DNA of 64,000 nt from Chryseobacterium salivictor (lineage in GTDB: Bacteria; Bacteroidota; Bacteroidia; Flavobacteriales; Weeksellaceae): NCBI RefSeq assembly GCF_004359195.1, contig NZ_CP037954.1, positions 682,001 to 746,000 on the forward strand. The letters are read 5' to 3'. Positions 1 to 8,672 of this stretch are shown in pieces. The position numbers and the translations under genes were made by a program. Every line of letters starts with the position of its first letter. Position 1 is the stretch's first letter. The notes below the pieces were generated by a model, which saw only the letters and a program-made list of their open reading frames with translations, made no database searches and was not told the origin of the DNA.

Positions 1-580
1 CCAATTTCTTCACTACACTTGCTACACTGAACATGTTATTATAAGATACCGTAAATTTTCCGTTTTTCCCTTTTTTTGTAGTAATCAAGACAACCCCATT
101 AGCGGCGCGAGAGCCGTAAATTGCAGTTGCTGCCCCATCTTTCAGCACGGTCATCGATTCAATATCAGCGGGATTAATATCCGCCAATGCATTGGTGTAA
201 GTATTCCCGCCACCGGTATCGCCGGCAAAAATAGGAACTCCATCAACCACATATAATGGCGATGTACCAGACGTTATCGTATTCACCCCCCGAATACGCA
301 CTGTTGGCGCTCTGCCAATATCGCCTGAGCTACTTACCACCTGTACGCCCGATGCCCGACCCGCTAATTGCGCTTCGAACGTAGGAGTATTCAAATTGGC
401 GATATCACTTCCTTTCACGGTTGTAATAGAGGAAGTTACATCTGCCTTCTTTTGGGTCCCATAGCCGACTACAACAACCTCCTCAATATTTTGAGTTTTA
501 GTTGAGTCCTGCTGTGCCACTAACGCCTGTCCTGTAAAAAACAAAACACCTGCGGTCAAAATTCTTAATTTCACATTCAT
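1..580 (-). CDS. SusC/RagA-family TonB-dependent outer-membrane receptor, N-terminal part (runs off left edge)
   Basis: The reading frame opens with ATG at 578-580 and stays open to base 1, so only about 193 N-terminal residues are present. It starts with a signal peptide (MNVKLRILTAGVLFF...ALVAQ), followed by the SusC signature EEVVVVGYGTQKK and a TonB plug domain that includes PLYVVDG, DIESMTVLKD and YGSRAANGV. SusC proteins take up oligosaccharides or peptides through the outer membrane with a SusD partner, which would lie off the window. The carboxypeptidase-D-like domain that often precedes the plug is absent, a shorter form seen in Chryseobacterium-type receptors. The promoter region carries a perfect 12-bp inverted repeat (581-619). 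The substrate cannot be inferred. Confidence 0.9.
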   Translation of the reverse strand, partial: MNVKLRILTAGVLFFTGQALVAQQDSTKTQNIEEVVVVGYGTQKKADVTSSITTVKGSDIANLNTPTFEAQLAGRASGVQVVSSSGDIGRAPTVRIRGVNTITSGTSPLYVVDGVPIFAGDTGGGNTYTNALADINPADIESMTVLKDGAATAIYGSRAANGVVLITTKKGKNGKFTVSYNNMFSVASVVKKL

Positions 581-619
581 ATTAACATATTTTAATATTT
601 AATTGGCAAATATGTTAAT
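581..619. promoter_or_regulatory. Operator-like perfect inverted repeat over the SusC promoter
   Basis: ATTAACATATTT (581-592) and AAATATGTTAAT (608-619) are exact reverse complements separated by 15 bases. One arm covers the -7 box and the other abuts the start codon. This geometry suits a dimeric regulator or a leader hairpin. No regulator gene is visible nearby. Confidence 0.4.
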
Positions 620-637
620 AAAATTTAACATCAGCAA
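607..637 (-). promoter_or_regulatory. Promoter of the SusC-like gene
   Basis: On the minus strand TTG (637-635) is followed after 20 bases by CATATTTG (614-607), one mismatch from the Bacteroidetes -7 box TAnnTTTG. The predicted transcript start, near base 600, gives a leader of about 20 nt before the ATG at 580. The -7 box lies inside one arm of a perfect inverted repeat. Confidence 0.5.
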
Positions 638-1079
638 TACCCTTTTGTGAAGTTTATCACAATAACTTAAATTAACAACCTATAAAACATCATTTTACTA
701 AATTAATAACAGATATCGCATTGTATATTAAATTTCAACTAAAAAATATCAATTTTTATCAACACAAAAATATTACATCAAACGCTAATCTATATCCATT
801 CTAAATAATTACCCATCAATAATGTTATTTTGTTGTAAAAAACAATAAAATATTTAGCTTTTCGTTTAAATTTAACACCCATAATAAGACAGCAATGATA
901 AATTGAAAATAACGATTATCAGAAAATCTTATGATCATCCACATTTTAAAAACATTAAATATACAGGAACAGGGATCCTCAAAAAAAATAATATAGTAAA
1001 ACACAGTACTTTAAATTTTCACAGGATTCTTTTCGGGAGTTGAAAAGCTAACTTTTGACCATAGCCCTTTAACATCATT

Positions 1080-1145
1080 CTCATGAACTCCTCATGAACT
1101 ATCCATGAAGTATCCATGAAGCATCTATGGAGCATCCATGAAGCA
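1080..1145. repeat. Six tandem 11-bp units (consensus TCCATGAAGCA)
   Basis: Consecutive units begin at 1080, 1091, 1102, 1113, 1124 and 1135. They read CTCATGAACTC, CTCATGAACTA, TCCATGAAGTA, TCCATGAAGCA, TCTATGGAGCA, TCCATGAAGCA. The 11-bp spacing is close to one DNA turn. The units are too short and lack spacers, so this is not CRISPR. On the minus strand a 38-codon frame with ATG at 1135-1133 starts in the array and stops at 1019. I give that frame little weight as a gene. Confidence 0.85.
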
Positions 1146-1313
1146 ATATTGTGCGTGACCCGTCCTAAAATAATTATACAGATTAATAGATAAATCCTGA
1201 TATCACTATTTCAGGGCAAGACACTCGAACCCATTCTGAAATAGCCGATACAAATCATCTAGGCACTTTAGAAGTTTCTTCTTGACCTAAAAATATCTTT
1301 CTTAAAACAAAAA

Positions 1314-1334
1314 AACCTGCTAAGCTAGCAGGTT
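1314..1334 (-). terminator. Intrinsic terminator of infB
   Basis: AACCTGCT and AGCAGGTT form an 8-bp stem with a 5-nt loop. On the minus strand the stem is followed by a run of T, 19 bases past the infB stop. Confidence 0.85.
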
Positions 1335-1352
1335 TTAAATATATTTAAAGAA

Positions 1353-4232
1353 TTACTTTAATTTTTTCTTTACAGAAATCTCTTCGTAAACTTCCAGAAT
1401 ATCGCCAACTTCAATATCATTGTAGCCTTTAATATTCAGACCACATTCGTAGCCTTTGGTTACTTCTTTTACATCGTCTTTGAAACGTTTCAAACTTTCA
1501 AGTTCTCCATCGAATTTTACGATACCGTCGCGTAACAAACGAATTTTCGAGTTTCGGGTTACTTTTCCGGTAAGAACCATACATCCTGCAATAGATCCTA
1601 CTTTCGAAATTTTGAACACTTCACGGATTTCTACGTTCCCGATTACCTGTTCTTTTATTTCTGGTGAAAGCATTCCTTCCATCGCTTCTTTTACCTCGTC
1701 AATTGCCTTATAGATAACTGAATAGGTTCTGATCTCGATTTCTTCTTTGTCAGCCAGTTCTTTTGCATTAACACCTGCTCTCACATTAAAGCCGATCATA
1801 ATTGCATCTGAAGCCGCTGCTAATAAAACATCTGATTCAGTAATCTGACCTACTCCCTGGTGAATAATTTTCACGCTGATTTCCTCGGTAGATAAACTTT
1901 GAAGCTGATCTGAAAGTGCTTCTACAGAACCATCCACGTCCCCTTTCAGGATAATGTTCAATTCTTTGAAGTCTCCTAACGCAATACGTCTTCCTAATTC
2001 GTCTAACGTTACGTGTTTCTTGGTTCTAACGGATTGCTCACGCTGCAACTGTTCTCTTTTGGTTGCAATTGTTTTGGCTTCCCGTTCATCTGCAAATACC
2101 CGGAAACGATCTCCGGCAGTTGGTGCGCCATCTAACCCCAATACCGTAACCGGCATCGATGGTCCTGCCTCTTCCATCGGTTTCCCTCTTTCATCAAGCA
2201 ATGCTTTTACTTTACCATGATTTTTACCTGCAAGTACATAGTCACCTACTTTCAACGTTCCAGCCTGTACCAGTATTGTGGAAATATATCCTCTACCTTT
2301 ATCTAAAGAAGCCTCGATTACGACACCACTAGCATTTTTATTTGGGTTGGCTTTTAATTCTAATAATTCCGCCTGCAATAATACTTTCTCTAAAAGAGCG
2401 TCCATATTATTACCAAACTTGGCAGATACTTCCTGTGACTGTACATTACCACCCCACTCTTCTACCAGAACATTCATGGCAGAAAGCTGCTGGCGGATGT
2501 TGTCTGGGTTAGAGTTTGGCTTGTCCACTTTATTAATAGCAATAATCATTGGAACTCCCGCCGCCTGTGCGTGAGAAATTGCTTCTTTCGTTTGTGGCAT
2601 CACATCATCATCAGCTGCGATTACGATAATTGCAATATCTGTAACCTGTGCCCCTCTGGCTCTCATCGCGGTAAACGCCTCGTGACCCGGTGTATCTAAG
2701 AATGTTATTCTCTGACCATTCTCCAGCTTCACGTTATAAGCACCAATGTGCTGTGTAATTCCACCGGATTCACCAGCGATTACATTTGTTTTTCTGATAT
2801 AATCGAGTAACGAAGTCTTACCGTGATCTACGTGTCCCATTACGGTAACGATCGGCGCTCGGGTAATCATATCCTCCGCAGTATCGGTATCTTCTTCCAG
2901 TGCAGATTCCTCTACATCGGCATCAGAGAATTCAATGTTGTATCCGAATTCGTCAGCAACAAGTAATAAAGTATCAGCTTCTAAACGCTGATTCATGGTT
3001 ACCATAACTCCCAGTGAGAAACAGGCAGATATTACTTCTGTTGGACTCACGTTCATTAATGAAGCTAATTCACCTACGGTAATAAATTCTGTTATCTTAA
3101 GAGTTCTGTCTGCTGCATCGATCTCATCCTGACGCTCATCCTGTTCTCTTCGGTAAACTCTTTTCTCTTTTCTGTATTTGGCTCCTTTATTTTTCCCTGC
3201 CTTGCTGGTCAGTTTTTCTAAAGTTTCCTTAATTTGATTTTTAACTTGCTCGTCAGTCAGTTCGACAGGCATTACAGGACCTCTTCTTACAGGACCTCTG
3301 TTGGCGCCTCCACCACCCTGATATCCAGGTCGGTTGCCACCACCACCTTGACCAGGCGGACGATTCCCACCCTGACCAGGAGGACGGTTGCCTTGACCTT
3401 GTCCAGGAGGGCGATTACCCTGAGTCCCCTGCTGAGTTGCCCCACCAGTAGGATTGGGTTTTTCAATACGCTTTCTTTTCTTCTTGGCAGCGGCTGAATT
3501 TGCGGAAGGTTTTGGTTTATTAAACTGTGATAAATCCACGGTTTGTTTCAGGATTTTCACCCCTTCCAATTTTTTATAAACCGTTTCAATTTTATCCGAT
3601 TCAGGCGGTATTACCGCTTCAGGTTTCGGAGTTTCTACGGCCGGCGGCGCTGGAGTTTCTACCACTGCAGGCACAACGGGTGCTTCCTGTATTTTTTCTA
3701 CAGGTGCTTTTTCCGTGATGGCCTCTGGTTTTTTGGATTGATCGTTCTTGGACGATCGTGGCTTATGGCCTTCAATTTTCGACAAATCAATTTTATCCAA
3801 AACCTTAAATTCCTGTTTTTCAGAAACAGGTGCTTTTTCAGCAACAGGTGCTTTTTCAACCACAGGTTTTGGCTCTTCCGCTGGTGGAGCTGGCTGCTCT
3901 TTCTTCACTTCGGATATCTTTTGATCTAAGTCTATTTTACCTAAAATCCGGGTTTCAGGTCTAAGACTTGCTTTGGCTCTTATTACCTCAGGTTGTGATG
4001 GCTCGATTTCCAGTTTTTCTTCCGGAACTTTAGCGATCACCACCTCATGAGAAGCTTTTCTCTGTTCCCCGTCTTTGCGGAACTCAGCTTCTAATGCAGA
4101 ATATGCCGATTCTTCCAATTGAGCGTTCGGGTTACTTTCTACCTCGATTCCTTTGGCATGTAGAAATTCTACAAGTCTTGTCATCGAAATATTAAATTCC
4201 TTAACCGCTTTATTTAATCTAATTTTTGGCAT
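1353..4232 (-). CDS. infB: Translation initiation factor IF-2
   Basis: This 959-residue cytoplasmic GTPase places initiator tRNA on the 30S subunit and promotes subunit joining. The first 55 residues are an IF2 N-terminal domain. A Pro/Glu/Lys-rich linker follows, then a Gly-rich segment with the repeat NRPPGQG (273-299), and then a second IF2_N-like region. The G domain shows GHVDHGKTS (466-474), DTPGH (513-517) and NKVD (567-570), followed by the IF-2 domains II to IV. It is the last gene of the rimP-nusA-infB operon, 75 bp after nusA, and a terminator follows. The start is the ATG that gives the conserved MPKIRLNK opening. The linker is low-complexity, so its length may vary between strains. 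Confidence 0.98.
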   Translation of the reverse strand: MPKIRLNKAVKEFNISMTRLVEFLHAKGIEVESNPNAQLEESAYSALEAEFRKDGEQRKASHEVVIAKVPEEKLEIEPSQPEVIRAKASLRPETRILGKIDLDQKISEVKKEQPAPPAEEPKPVVEKAPVAEKAPVSEKQEFKVLDKIDLSKIEGHKPRSSKNDQSKKPEAITEKAPVEKIQEAPVVPAVVETPAPPAVETPKPEAVIPPESDKIETVYKKLEGVKILKQTVDLSQFNKPKPSANSAAAKKKRKRIEKPNPTGGATQQGTQGNRPPGQGQGNRPPGQGGNRPPGQGGGGNRPGYQGGGGANRGPVRRGPVMPVELTDEQVKNQIKETLEKLTSKAGKNKGAKYRKEKRVYRREQDERQDEIDAADRTLKITEFITVGELASLMNVSPTEVISACFSLGVMVTMNQRLEADTLLLVADEFGYNIEFSDADVEESALEEDTDTAEDMITRAPIVTVMGHVDHGKTSLLDYIRKTNVIAGESGGITQHIGAYNVKLENGQRITFLDTPGHEAFTAMRARGAQVTDIAIIVIAADDDVMPQTKEAISHAQAAGVPMIIAINKVDKPNSNPDNIRQQLSAMNVLVEEWGGNVQSQEVSAKFGNNMDALLEKVLLQAELLELKANPNKNASGVVIEASLDKGRGYISTILVQAGTLKVGDYVLAGKNHGKVKALLDERGKPMEEAGPSMPVTVLGLDGAPTAGDRFRVFADEREAKTIATKREQLQREQSVRTKKHVTLDELGRRIALGDFKELNIILKGDVDGSVEALSDQLQSLSTEEISVKIIHQGVGQITESDVLLAAASDAIMIGFNVRAGVNAKELADKEEIEIRTYSVIYKAIDEVKEAMEGMLSPEIKEQVIGNVEIREVFKISKVGSIAGCMVLTGKVTRNSKIRLLRDGIVKFDGELESLKRFKDDVKEVTKGYECGLNIKGYNDIEVGDILEVYEEISVKKKLK

Positions 4233-4307
4233 GTATACTTTATACTTTTATTTTAATTTTTGGCAAAGTTAACCTATTTTAACTTTAGATACAGTATTTA
4301 GAATTTT

Positions 4308-5555
4308 TTAGTCTTCTAACTCTTCTTTCAGGATGCGTTTTACCTCCGCAATGGTTTCTTCTTCTAAATCTGTTAAATTAACCAACGCGTCGGTTTCTTT
4401 ATCCAGAACACTTTTTGCGGTATTCAGGCCTACTTTCTGGAACTCGTCGATAATCCACTGTTCGATATCCCCTTCGCCGGATCCTGCGAATTCTCTTAAT
4501 TCAACATCATCATCTTCACTTGTCTCCCGGTATACATCAATGTCGTAACCGCTTAACCAGGAAGCCAATCTGATGTTTTGACCTTGCTTACCAATGACTC
4601 TCGAAATTTCTTCTACCGGTGTATAAACCAATGCATAGTTCGTTTCTTCATTGATCTCAATTTTATTAATGGTAATATTTCCCAAGGCTCTTTTCACCAT
4701 GATTTCAGGGTTTTTTGACCACTGAATAACATCAATGTTTTCGTTTTTCAACTCGCGGACAACGCCGTGAATTCTGGAGCCTTTTACTCCAACGCAAGCT
4801 CCAACCGGGTCGATTCTGTCATCATAAGCATCTACCGCGATTTTCGCTTTTTCACCAGGGATACGGACTACTTTTTTCAAAATAATAGTACCATCCTGGA
4901 TCTCCGGTATTTCCATTTCCAGTAATTTCTCCAAAAATCTTGGTGCCGTTCTGGAAACGATAATCTGAGGTTTTGAACCTTTAAAATCAACACTTTCTAC
5001 AATCGCACGAACGCTTTCTCCTTTTTTAAAGAAGTCCGAAGGGATTTGATTTTCTTTTGGCAAGATGAATTCATTTTCTTCATCATCCAACAAAATAACG
5101 TGTTTGTGACGAATATGGTGCACTTCACCAATTACGATTTCACCAATTTTATCTCTAAACTGATCGTATAAAACCGCATTATTATGTTCCTGAAGTTTGG
5201 TCGCCAAAATTTGTTTCAGCGTAAGAATACTTCTTCTTCCTAATTGTTCGATAGGAATTTCTACGGTAAAATCTTCACCGACGTCAAAAGTTGGATCTAT
5301 TTTTTTTGCTTCTGAGATTTCTATTTCCAGATCATCATCTTCAGACATTTCGTCTGCTACAATCGTTTTATTTAAAAATATCTGAAAATCTCCTTTATCT
5401 GGATTTACAATGACATCAAAATGATCATCAGAATCGAATCTTTTTCTCAGTAAAGTTTTCAATGAGTCTTCGATAATCGCCATCAGATCTATCTTGCTGA
5501 TGTTTTTGTCTTCTTTGAAATCGCCAAATGCTTCAATCAATGCTAAACCGTCCAT
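4308..5555 (-). CDS. nusA: Transcription termination/antitermination protein NusA
   Basis: NusA binds RNA polymerase and nascent RNA and modulates pausing, termination and antitermination. The protein has 415 residues, usual for Bacteroidetes, which lack the C-terminal acidic repeats of E. coli NusA (495 residues). The N-terminal domain covers about 1-125. The S1 domain is at about 136-200, KH1 around GVKGSRI (256-262) and KH2 around IGKQGQNI (321-328). The gene sits between rimP and infB in the conserved order. In E. coli this operon is autoregulated through NusA-dependent leader terminators. Terminator-like hairpins here both before and after rimP suggest a comparable arrangement. Confidence 0.97.
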   Translation of the reverse strand: MDGLALIEAFGDFKEDKNISKIDLMAIIEDSLKTLLRKRFDSDDHFDVIVNPDKGDFQIFLNKTIVADEMSEDDDLEIEISEAKKIDPTFDVGEDFTVEIPIEQLGRRSILTLKQILATKLQEHNNAVLYDQFRDKIGEIVIGEVHHIRHKHVILLDDEENEFILPKENQIPSDFFKKGESVRAIVESVDFKGSKPQIIVSRTAPRFLEKLLEMEIPEIQDGTIILKKVVRIPGEKAKIAVDAYDDRIDPVGACVGVKGSRIHGVVRELKNENIDVIQWSKNPEIMVKRALGNITINKIEINEETNYALVYTPVEEISRVIGKQGQNIRLASWLSGYDIDVYRETSEDDDVELREFAGSGEGDIEQWIIDEFQKVGLNTAKSVLDKETDALVNLTDLEEETIAEVKRILKEELED

Positions 5556-5623
5556 TTATCTATGTTTTGTTTAAGGTTTGAAATATAAAGTTTTTACCCT
5601 TTAAATTTAATTCAATTTATCAT

Positions 5624-5657
5624 AAAAGAGTGCCTAATTATAAATTATCACTCTTTT
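5624..5657 (-). promoter_or_regulatory. Terminator-like hairpin between rimP and nusA
   Basis: AAAAGAGTG and CACTCTTTT form a 9-bp stem around a 16-nt AT-rich loop, starting four bases after the rimP stop. The T-run behind it is short, so partial termination or RNA processing between rimP and nusA is more likely than a full stop. Confidence 0.45.
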
Positions 5658-5661
5658 GTTT

Positions 5662-6129
5662 TTAGAACTTTATCGCAACAAGTGCTTTTTTAATATCGGA
5701 ATAAGGGATCTCTTTTTCTTCAACCACATCTACTTTTCCTTTTCCTATTTCTTTTGGTTTTCGGTATTTCAGAACCAAGGTGATTTTATCTTCCTCCACT
5801 TTCGTTAACTCGCCTTCAATTTCCGAAGAATCATTCATTACCAACTCCAGGGATCTGCCAATGTTTTTACGGTATTGCCTTGGCATATTAAGTGGTTCAC
5901 TTAATCCGGCGCTCATCACTTCCATCGAAAAATCATGTTCATCACGATCCATATTGAATTCAATCGCGCGGCTTGCATCTAAACAGTCCTGAAGCGTCAC
6001 TCCATGGTCACCATCTAAAATCACCCGAATATGATCGGTCACAGAAAATTTAATATCAATCAAAAAAAGATCTTCTCTTTCTGCTAAAAAATCGTTTAAT
6101 AGTTGTTCTATTTGCGCTTTAAACTCCAT
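5662..6129 (-). CDS. rimP: Ribosome maturation factor RimP
   Basis: RimP assists maturation of the 30S subunit. From the ATG at 6129 it has 155 residues, the normal family length, and opens MEFKAQIEQLL. The core carries ILDGDHGVTLQDCLDASRAI and the conserved DFSMEVMSAGLSEPL. The frame stays open 105 bases further upstream, but that part encodes atypical sequence overlapping the leader hairpin (6154-6179), so I reject the longer start. It is the first gene of the rimP-nusA-infB operon, with a strong Bacteroidetes promoter at 6205-6236. It is transcribed divergently from the UDP-glucose dehydrogenase gene. Confidence 0.95.
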   Translation of the reverse strand: MEFKAQIEQLLNDFLAEREDLFLIDIKFSVTDHIRVILDGDHGVTLQDCLDASRAIEFNMDRDEHDFSMEVMSAGLSEPLNMPRQYRKNIGRSLELVMNDSSEIEGELTKVEEDKITLVLKYRKPKEIGKGKVDVVEEKEIPYSDIKKALVAIKF

Positions 6130-6153
6130 ATCTTTCTCAAATACTCTTACGAA

Positions 6154-6179
6154 AAAAGGCTTTCTTCCGAAGGCCTTTT
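6154..6179 (-). promoter_or_regulatory. Attenuator-like hairpin in the rimP leader
   Basis: In minus-strand RNA AAAAGGC pairs with GCCTTTT, with CTTC/GAAG able to pair inside the loop. The stem runs into six U residues. It lies between the promoter (6205-6236) and the rimP start (6129), so it could terminate transcription before the operon. Confidence 0.5.
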
Positions 6180-6204
6180 CATTATAATTTCCGTAAATCT
6201 TTTG

Positions 6205-6236
6205 CAAATATACACATTTTAAATAAAATATCAAAA
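6205..6236 (-). promoter_or_regulatory. Promoter of rimP-nusA-infB
   Basis: On the minus strand TTTTG (6236-6232), exactly 19 bases and TATATTTG (6212-6205) match the Bacteroidetes primary-sigma consensus TTTG-N19-TAnnTTTG. This is the clearest promoter in the window. Confidence 0.8.
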
Positions 6237-6287
6237 TAATTACATTTTATTGAAAGCGCAATAAACACCAGAGAAACGATTAATTCT

Positions 6288-6295
6288 TATATTTG
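6288..6295 (+). promoter_or_regulatory. -7 box before the UDP-glucose dehydrogenase gene
   Basis: TATATTTG matches TAnnTTTG and lies 22 bases before the GTG start. I see no clean -33 TTTG at the expected distance. Confidence 0.5.
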
Positions 6296-6317
6296 CAGCA
6301 ATAAAAAAACTTGCATT

Positions 6318-7628
6318 GTGAATATTACGATCGTTGGAACAGGTTATGTAGGCCTGGTTACCGGAACTACTCTGGCAGAATTGGGAAACACGGTTTACTG
6401 TGTGGATATCGACGCCAAAAAAGTAGCGCGCATGAAACAGGGAAGCGTTCCTATTTATGAGCCGGGTCTCGAAGAAATGTTCCTTAGAAATATTCAGGCA
6501 CAACGATTATTTTTCACCACCGACATCAAAGAAGCCCTTGACAAAAGCGAAGTCATTTATCTTGCTTTACCGACTCCACCGGGAGAAGACGGCTCTGCCG
6601 ATCTTTCTTATGTGATTTCTGTAGCCAACCAAATTGGCGAAATGATGACGGACTACAAAGTGATCGTGAATAAATCTACCGTTCCGGTGGGGACTGCGGA
6701 TAAAGTTCGCGAAACCATTGCTGCTAAAACAAAAATACCATTCGATGTGGTTTCTAATCCTGAATTTCTCCGGGAAGGATTTGCCGTAGAAGATTCTATG
6801 AATCCTGCGCGCGTGATCGTAGGAAGTGAATCTGAGAAAGCCCAGGAAGTGATGGCAAAGATTTATCAACCATTTACCAATACCGGAATTCCTATTATTT
6901 TCATGGATGAAAAATCTTCGGAATTAACCAAATATGCCGCGAATTCTTTTTTGGCCGTAAAGATTACTTTCATGAATGAAATCGCCAACTATTGCGAAAA
7001 AGTAGGTGCCGATGTCGACAAAGTCCGTTTAGGAATGGGTTCTGATGACCGGATCGGGCATCGGTTTCTCTTCCCGGGAATCGGTTATGGCGGAAGTTGT
7101 TTTCCGAAAGATGTGAAAGCACTCATCAAATCCGGAAAACAGGAAGGCTTTGATTTCCAGATTTTAGAAGCAACGGAAGAAGTGAATCAGAATCAAAAAA
7201 TAATTCTGGTTTCTGAAATTGAAAAGTATTTTAAAGGAAATATAGAAGGAAAGAAAATTGCACTCTGGGGGCTGGCTTTTAAAGCGAATACCGACGATAT
7301 CCGGGAAGCATCTTCTTTAGACAACATCAAAATTCTTCTGGAAAAAGGTGCCGAAATCACCGCTTACGATTCTATTGCCGAAGATAATGTACGCCAGGTT
7401 CTTGGAGATCAAATTTCTTATGCTAAAGATATGTACTCCGCTCTGGAAGGGGCAGACTGTCTTTTGATCGCTACAGAATGGAGTGAATTCAAAAACCCCA
7501 ACTTCGAACTGATGGCGCAGAAGATGAAAAACAAAGCGATCTTCGACGGCCGGAATATGTTTGCCCTGGAACAGGTGGAAGATAAAGGGTTTTTCTACAA
7601 ATCGATCGGTAGAAAAACTTTAAGATAA
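6318..7628 (+). CDS. ugd: UDP-glucose 6-dehydrogenase
   Basis: The enzyme oxidises UDP-glucose to UDP-glucuronate with two NAD+ in the cytoplasm, giving an acidic sugar for surface polysaccharides. It has 436 residues. The NAD-binding motif GTGYVG is at 7-12, the conserved TVPVGT at 121-126 and NPEFLREG at 147-154. The catalytic cysteine is in GGSCFPKDV (C261), and the C-terminal UDP-binding domain is complete. Translation starts at GTG 6318; no upstream ATG fits. It is the first gene of the left glycan locus, so glucuronate (or xylose/galacturonate derived from it) is a likely constituent. Some family members use UDP-ManNAc instead, but the overall pattern favours UDP-glucose. Confidence 0.92.
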   Translation: MNITIVGTGYVGLVTGTTLAELGNTVYCVDIDAKKVARMKQGSVPIYEPGLEEMFLRNIQAQRLFFTTDIKEALDKSEVIYLALPTPPGEDGSADLSYVISVANQIGEMMTDYKVIVNKSTVPVGTADKVRETIAAKTKIPFDVVSNPEFLREGFAVEDSMNPARVIVGSESEKAQEVMAKIYQPFTNTGIPIIFMDEKSSELTKYAANSFLAVKITFMNEIANYCEKVGADVDKVRLGMGSDDRIGHRFLFPGIGYGGSCFPKDVKALIKSGKQEGFDFQILEATEEVNQNQKIILVSEIEKYFKGNIEGKKIALWGLAFKANTDDIREASSLDNIKILLEKGAEITAYDSIAEDNVRQVLGDQISYAKDMYSALEGADCLLIATEWSEFKNPNFELMAQKMKNKAIFDGRNMFALEQVEDKGFFYKSIGRKTLR

Positions 7629-7658
7629 AGTTTTTTAAAAAATATAAAGCAATCCAAT

Positions 7659-8636
7659 TTGAAATTAAATTTATTTTCAAAAATTATATTTGCAGTTCTG
7701 TTGGCTTTCACGGTTAACAGTTTTGTGTATTTTGGATTCGCGAATATCTACTCTTCCAAAATTTTTACTTATCCGAGTTTTCAGGAACAGTTTCATTCCG
7801 GAATTTATCAGTACAGGATTTTAAGCGGTTATTTTTTAATTTGGATTTATGATTTTTTATCCATTTTAAATATTGATTACAAAATATTAAAGTTAAAATT
7901 TCTGAGCGCCAATTCTGAACCGCAAATGTATCTGTCCTTTTACCTTCTCAACACTTTCTTTATTATGTTATCGGCAATTATATTAACTTTAATTACCGAA
8001 TCCAAAAACTTTATCGCGACCAACTCTGAAAAGATCCTCATCACTTCGGTGGCGATATTCAGCATTGCTTTATCTCAATTCGTGGTGGTTCCGTACGATA
8101 TCCCGAGTTACTTTTTTATATTGCTTTTCTTTTATTGCTTCATTGGGTATTTAGAAAAACAATCCGTTTCAAAATTAATCCTTTTAAGTGCGGTCATCAT
8201 TATTTCTACTTTTAACAGAGAATCTTCAGCGTTGTCCCTTTCATTGGCCGCCACCTTATTATATGCAAAGTTTGGGATGAAAAAAGAAACCTTTTTGCCA
8301 GTTATCGTTTTGGGAACCGCATTCCTCAGCGTTTATTCCGGACTCAGATTGATGAGTGACAATTTCACGACGAACGATGGCAATTTATTTGTTCAGAATT
8401 TCACGCAGCCTAAAAACATTTTAGGATTATTATTTTGGCTGGTGTTTTTTACACTTCCCTTGGTACTGGCCAAAGATCAAAAAACGGTAAAGCTGATTCT
8501 TGTGTTCCATTTACTTTCTGTACCGTACTTGCTATTGTGTTTCTACACGGGAATATTATATGAAATCCGCTTATATATTCCACTTTTGATAACATCTTTA
8601 TCATTAAGCAGGACAGAACTTACTGGAATTCATTAA
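7659..8636 (+). CDS. Multi-pass membrane protein of unknown function in glycan locus
   Basis: The 325-residue protein is very hydrophobic, with about eight predicted transmembrane segments. I do not recognise the family. Conserved-looking features are QYRILSGYF in the first extracytoplasmic region, PYDIPSYFF mid-protein and STFNRESSA after a helix, a pattern reminiscent of membrane glycosyltransferases of the GT-C fold; this is inference only. Translation would start at TTG (7659), giving MKLNLFSK. The first ATG in frame lies near residue 90, too far in. It sits between ugd and the ABC exporter genes, so a role in assembling or modifying the exported glycan is plausible. Confidence 0.75.
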   Translation: MKLNLFSKIIFAVLLAFTVNSFVYFGFANIYSSKIFTYPSFQEQFHSGIYQYRILSGYFLIWIYDFLSILNIDYKILKLKFLSANSEPQMYLSFYLLNTFFIMLSAIILTLITESKNFIATNSEKILITSVAIFSIALSQFVVVPYDIPSYFFILLFFYCFIGYLEKQSVSKLILLSAVIIISTFNRESSALSLSLAATLLYAKFGMKKETFLPVIVLGTAFLSVYSGLRLMSDNFTTNDGNLFVQNFTQPKNILGLLFWLVFFTLPLVLAKDQKTVKLILVFHLLSVPYLLLCFYTGILYEIRLYIPLLITSLSLSRTELTGIH

Positions 8637-8643
8637 TTTATCT

Positions 8644-8651
8644 TATTTTTG
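8644..8651 (+). promoter_or_regulatory. -7 box before the ABC permease gene
   Basis: TATTTTTG fits TAnnTTTG and lies 21 bases before the chosen ATG (8673). It supports that ATG over the TTG at 8649, which would overlap the box. Confidence 0.45.
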
Positions 8652-8672
8652 ATAAAAATTTATCAAACACAA

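Larger units (their letters stand above)
581..1352. other. 772-bp gene-poor interval
   Basis: This is AT-rich DNA between the receptor start and the infB terminator. It holds the receptor promoter, a 9-bp inverted repeat (CTATTTCAG at 1206-1214, CTGAAATAG at 1236-1244), an 11-bp tandem repeat (1080-1145) and a small minus-strand frame (1019-1135, 38 codons) that begins inside the repeat. I see no convincing gene. The minus frame 1209-1286 encodes a protein-like stretch without a start codon and could be a gene remnant. Confidence 0.6.

Noticed and set aside
1080..1145. CRISPR-like repetition
   Set aside because: Units are only 11 bp and adjacent, with no unique spacers and no cas genes.
3234..3497. 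Plus-strand frame opposite infB
   Set aside because: It is a shadow of the Gly-rich IF-2 linker on the other strand; low-complexity composition explains it.
5662..6234. Longer RimP start at 6234
   Set aside because: The extra 35 residues are atypical and overlap the leader hairpin and promoter; family length fits ATG 6129.
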